Assembly: GCA_003131985.1 (NCBI GenBank)
Contig: PKWH01000277.1
Coordinates: 13,238 to 28,935 of the forward strand
Origin: Acidobacteriota bacterium
GTDB lineage: Bacteria > Acidobacteriota > Terriglobia > Acidiferrales > UBA7541
Direction of reading: 5' to 3'
Length of the DNA stretch: 15,698 nucleotides
The notes below the pieces were generated by a model. That model searched no databases. It had not been told where the DNA came from and was given only the letters and a program-made list of their open reading frames with translations. Position 1 is the stretch's first letter; each line of letters starts with the position of its first letter. Shown here piece by piece: positions 12,805 through 15,698 of this stretch. Made by a program: the position numbers and the translations under genes.

Positions 12805-15243
12805 ATGCCGCAATCTCCGAAGCATAGGGAAGACAATAAGTCCATGCCTGCCAACTACGTGCAACTCGAAGGTAGCGAACGCAGACCTAGCCCCGGCGCG
12901 AAGCTATTGGCACCGACGAAAACTAGCGAGACCTTTAACGTCACAATCGCCCTACGGCGGCGACCCGATGGACCACCGGTTCCGGACTATTCCTACTACC
13001 GGGACACGCCGCCGTCAGAGCGCCGGCGCTTGTCGAGCGAAGAATTCACGCGGAAGTTCGGCGCTGACCAAGCGGATATCGACAAGGTCACGGCCTTCGT
13101 TACCGGGCAAGGCTTGAAGGTTCTTGAAACTCATCCCGCACGTCGCACCGTGTTGGTCTCCGGCACGGTTGAACAGTTCAGCCGGGCTTTCCACGTCACC
13201 CTGAATAACTACGAACACCAGGTCCGGCGAAGCCCAGCAGCAACTCCGACCACTGAGACGTACCGCGGCCGCGATGGTTTTATTCATGTACCGAGGGACC
13301 TGGCAGGAATTATTGTCGGCGTCTTCGGCTTGGACAACCGACGCATCACCAAGCGTGGGCTCGCCGATCCCCCCGCCACCACGCTGGTCACCATGCCGAC
13401 GATCACGAAGCTCTACGATTTCCCGAGCAATCTAGCGGCGGGACAAAGCATCGGAGTTTTTTCCGAACTCGGCTATCTCGCCTCCGATATCAGCGCCAAT
13501 TTCGGGGGAAGCCCGCCCGTCGTGGTCGATGTGTCCGTCGATGCCTCCAACGCGCTGATCCCCGATCTGGAGACAACTCAGGATATCTTTATCGCGGCGT
13601 CGGCCGCACCCGGCGCGACGATTGCTGTTTACTTTACAACTTACGACCAAAAAGGCTGGGTCGATCTGTTAGCGCGCGTGGTCCATCCAGATGTGGGAGA
13701 CCCAGTGTGCTCGGTGTTGACGTCGAGCTTCTATGTATCGAACGGCGACGACGCGGCAACACTGCTGGCCGAAGGCATCAGCATCGGCTGGCTCACCGCT
13801 GCATCGGCGGCTTTGGAGGATGCAGCGATCCAGGGCGTGACCTTCTGCACCTGCTCCGGCGATAACGGCGCACAGGCCAGGGCCACTGACGGTCTCGCGC
13901 ATGTGTGGTACCCGGCGACAGACCCCTGGGCGCTTGCTTGCGGCGGTACCACGATCGGCAGCGTCAGCGGCACCACCTGCGACGAATGGGCATGGAACGA
14001 CTCCTTCTCATTCGGTGGATTCTCCGGTTCCGGTGCTTCGGGCGGCGGCGTCAGCGATTTGTTTCCCCTGCCCTCGTACCAAGCCGAAACCAACATTCCC
14101 GTCTCGGTAAAAGACGGGCATCGCGGCCGCGGCGTGCCGGACGTTGCGGCCAATTCCAGCCCGAACAGCGGCTGTTCGATCATCTTGGGCGGCGTGCCTT
14201 CGCCCTTCCCCACCAATGGTACCAGCGCCTCGGCGCCGCTCTGGGCCGGGCTGATCGCTGTTCTCAACGCCGCGCTCGGCCAGAACGTCGGTTTCATAAA
14301 TCCGGTGATCTACGCGCTAAGCGGCGCGGGGTTCCGCGACATCCTGCCGGAGCCGGGCGCCGCGGATAACACCTTCGCCGGCGTCAAAGGCTATCCTGTC
14401 ACGCCCGGATGGGACGCCGTAACCGGATGGGGCAGCCCGCGGGGCGTCGCGTTGCTGAATGCGCTGAAGCACTTCTACGGTCCGGCGATTGCCGTAAATC
14501 TCCAGGACGATCTCCGTTTCGGCATCGTCTGTCGTGGTCCGAAGTTCCTAGACATTCGCGTCTACAACGTCGGCAACCGCGCCCTGATGATACACAGCGT
14601 TACGCGTCTGTCGGGTTCCACCGATTTCACCGTGCTCCCCGCACCGGCGACACCGTTGGCGATCGCGTCCGGTGACGAGGTCGACTTTACCGTCGAGTAC
14701 AACCCAACCACACACGGGGTTCTTGAAACGGCAACGATTCGTGTCACCAGCAATGATCCTGTAACGCCTTGGCTCGATGTTGTCGCTACCGGATCGTCGT
14801 CTTCGGGCACAATCGCTGTCACCGGCTCGACCTGCTTCGGAGGGGTGAAGGCTTGCCGTTGCGCAGAACGCACCATATCCATCTGCAACGTCGGAATTTG
14901 CGACCTGCACGTGACGACCGTTGCATTCAAGCGCAAGAGCCATCACTGGAAGTTGATCAATAACGCATTCCCCGCGACGTTGCACCCCGGCTCGTGCCTT
15001 GGCGTCGTGATTCGATACAGCGCCACCGAAAGGTGTCCCAGAAGTTGTGAGCTGCTCATCACGAGCGACGACCCGAGTACACCTGTCAAGACTCTGGACG
15101 TAATGGCTTACACAGTTTGGGGCGACTGCGGCTGCAAACCGAGTTGTGAAGATTGCCAAAAGGGATCCGGCGAAAAACGTCATAAGGAGTGTTGTTGTGA
15201 AGAGCCCCACAACAACTGTTGCGATGAAGATGAAGAAAGCTGA
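12805..15243 (+). CDS. S53 kumamolisin-like peptidase with ASH-like domains and a cysteine-rich tail
   Basis: This is an 812-residue serine-carboxyl peptidase. It lacks a classical signal peptide, as does kumamolisin itself. The pro-domain is at about 40-178. The catalytic domain (about 190-557) has Glu256 and Asp260 (LETTQD), oxyanion Asp353 (CSGDNG) and Ser474 (NGTSASAP). Calcium-site residues are Asp512-Ile513 and Asp537 (GWDAVTGWGSP). Two beta-sandwich domains of the ASH/choice-of-anchor D kind follow. The first is at about 565-663 (VYNVGNRAL, EYNPT, VTSNDP) and the second at about 668-768, which repeats this pattern (ICNVGICDL, ITSDDP) but contains eight cysteines. The tail (775-806) has nine cysteines in 32 residues, including CCC and CC, followed by an acidic end. 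ATG 12805 follows AAAGGAGG. Peptidase identity is certain; the tail's role is unknown. Confidence 0.95.
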   Translation: MPQSPKHREDNKSMPANYVQLEGSERRPSPGAKLLAPTKTSETFNVTIALRRRPDGPPVPDYSYYRDTPPSERRRLSSEEFTRKFGADQADIDKVTAFVTGQGLKVLETHPARRTVLVSGTVEQFSRAFHVTLNNYEHQVRRSPAATPTTETYRGRDGFIHVPRDLAGIIVGVFGLDNRRITKRGLADPPATTLVTMPTITKLYDFPSNLAAGQSIGVFSELGYLASDISANFGGSPPVVVDVSVDASNALIPDLETTQDIFIAASAAPGATIAVYFTTYDQKGWVDLLARVVHPDVGDPVCSVLTSSFYVSNGDDAATLLAEGISIGWLTAASAALEDAAIQGVTFCTCSGDNGAQARATDGLAHVWYPATDPWALACGGTTIGSVSGTTCDEWAWNDSFSFGGFSGSGASGGGVSDLFPLPSYQAETNIPVSVKDGHRGRGVPDVAANSSPNSGCSIILGGVPSPFPTNGTSASAPLWAGLIAVLNAALGQNVGFINPVIYALSGAGFRDILPEPGAADNTFAGVKGYPVTPGWDAVTGWGSPRGVALLNALKHFYGPAIAVNLQDDLRFGIVCRGPKFLDIRVYNVGNRALMIHSVTRLSGSTDFTVLPAPATPLAIASGDEVDFTVEYNPTTHGVLETATIRVTSNDPVTPWLDVVATGSSSSGTIAVTGSTCFGGVKACRCAERTISICNVGICDLHVTTVAFKRKSHHWKLINNAFPATLHPGSCLGVVIRYSATERCPRSCELLITSDDPSTPVKTLDVMAYTVWGDCGCKPSCEDCQKGSGEKRHKECCCEEPHNNCCDEDEES

Positions 15244-15602
15244 CCCCGCTGGTGGAAGAACTGAGAAGCACTGTTGAGATATTTTCAACGCAACATCGTG
15301 CTCACACGCCTTACCTAACAAGTGGGTATCGCAGTCCGGAAACGGGGTTCTGGGAATTCTCACCAGTATCCGTCGCCATGTGCCCGGTTAACGCTGCACT
15401 TATCGGACAAATGGGATTTCACATGTCCGGTGAGGCGGAGTTAAGTATGGATCGCTGGAAAATCCGCCGCCGAGAGCGTCGACACCGCTGGTGAACATCA
15501 GGATTTCGCGACGGTTTGCGGTCTGCGGGGCATTTCTTCGTCAGATTCGACAAAGCCAAGTAAGGGCTCCGTGCACCCGCTGCAGTTCCGGTTTCTCCGG
15601 CT
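15244..15602. other. Intergenic region, no gene recognised
   Basis: This gap lies between the convergent S53 peptidase and DinB-like genes. It contains an inverted repeat, CGGACA...TGTCCG (15404-15429), and a CCGG-TTTCT-CCGG motif near the right end. Neither is a convincing terminator. A GTG-initiated frame at 15252-15494 has no ribosome site or protein-like character and is not called. Confidence 0.45.
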
Positions 15603-15698
15603 TCACCGACGGCTGGCAGGCGGCACGATACCGTTCATGCGCAGATATTCCACCATCTGTCCGTAGTGGTTGCTGGAATGAGCTACCACGTCCACGGC
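15603..15698 (-). CDS. DinB-like protein, C-terminal end only (cut by window edge)
   Basis: Only the last 31 residues are inside the window, entering from the right edge and ending at the TGA at 15603-15605. The sequence ends HSSNHYGQMVEYLRMNGIVPPASRR (broken here as HSSNHYGQMV then EYLRMNGIVPPASRR). This matches the typical C-terminus of the DinB/YfiT-like four-helix metal-binding family, in which the histidine before NHYGQ is a likely metal ligand. Such proteins are often thiol-dependent transferases or of unknown function. The call rests on this terminal motif only, so the exact subgroup cannot be given. Confidence 0.75.
   Translation of the reverse strand, partial: AVDVVAHSSNHYGQMVEYLRMNGIVPPASRR

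Noticed and set aside
13731..14297. 188-codon minus-strand frame inside the second S53 gene
   Set aside because: It lies opposite the catalytic core with intact active-site motifs and has no ribosome site or recognisable domain.
14548..15363. 271-codon minus-strand frame across the second S53 C-terminus
   Set aside because: It is antisense to the ASH-like domains and cysteine tail, which continue in frame from the peptidase; composition is not protein-like and no start signal is visible.
15252..15494. 80-codon GTG-initiated frame after the second S53 gene
   Set aside because: It begins right after the peptidase stop without a ribosome site and shows no recognisable protein features.

Overview
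This 15.7 kb window looks like chromosomal DNA of a soil-type Acidobacteriota (Terriglobia-like) bacterium. The reasons are the GC-rich coding DNA, intergenic gaps seeded with short GC-rich hairpin repeats around the pattern GCCGGCG-nnn-CGCCGGC-GCTACGAAA, and two large S53 (sedolisin/kumamolisin) peptidases with acidobacterial-style C-terminal domains. This is an inference from style and gene content; there is no rRNA or other phylogenetic marker in the window.

Layout. Positions 1-621 hold a small LuxR-type DNA-binding protein with two predicted membrane helices and no receiver domain. Positions 622-3575 carry three minus-strand genes: a secreted alpha/beta hydrolase, an extended NAD(P)-dependent reductase of the dihydroflavonol-reductase/epimerase type 47 bp behind it, and a DoxX-like membrane protein further on. 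Positions 3780-5047 are plus strand: a three-helix membrane protein followed by a classical short-chain dehydrogenase. Positions 5048-5401 contain a REPIN-like inverted pair of hairpins, then a good sigma-70-like promoter in front of a secreted cytochrome P460-family protein (5402-5911). Positions 6028-7866 (minus) carry a carboxymuconolactone-decarboxylase-fold protein and an exported SurA/PrsA-type parvulin. Positions 8037-9433 hold a secreted beta-sandwich protein, a two-helix mini membrane protein and an 85-residue protein of unknown function. A cupin (9584-10075) ends at a strong bidirectional terminator. The right third (10163-15243) is a divergent pair of S53 peptidases. The window ends inside the 3' end of a DinB-like gene on the minus strand.

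Function as a whole. No single pathway runs through the window. The left two thirds read as a loose set of small-molecule and stress genes (hydrolase, two reductases, DoxX, CMD, cupin, P460). The right third is protein degradation outside the cytoplasm: one S53 enzyme has a clear signal peptide and two tandem Ig-like repeats. The other has no classical signal peptide, two ASH-like beta domains and a 32-residue tail with nine cysteines. The 305 bp between them is rich in dyad symmetries and probably controls one or both.

Points most worth following up: the cysteine-rich tail of the second S53 peptidase, the REPIN whose two hairpins differ only by compensatory base-pair changes, the P460-like protein that seems to lack the heme-crosslinking lysine, and the dyad-rich divergent promoter region.
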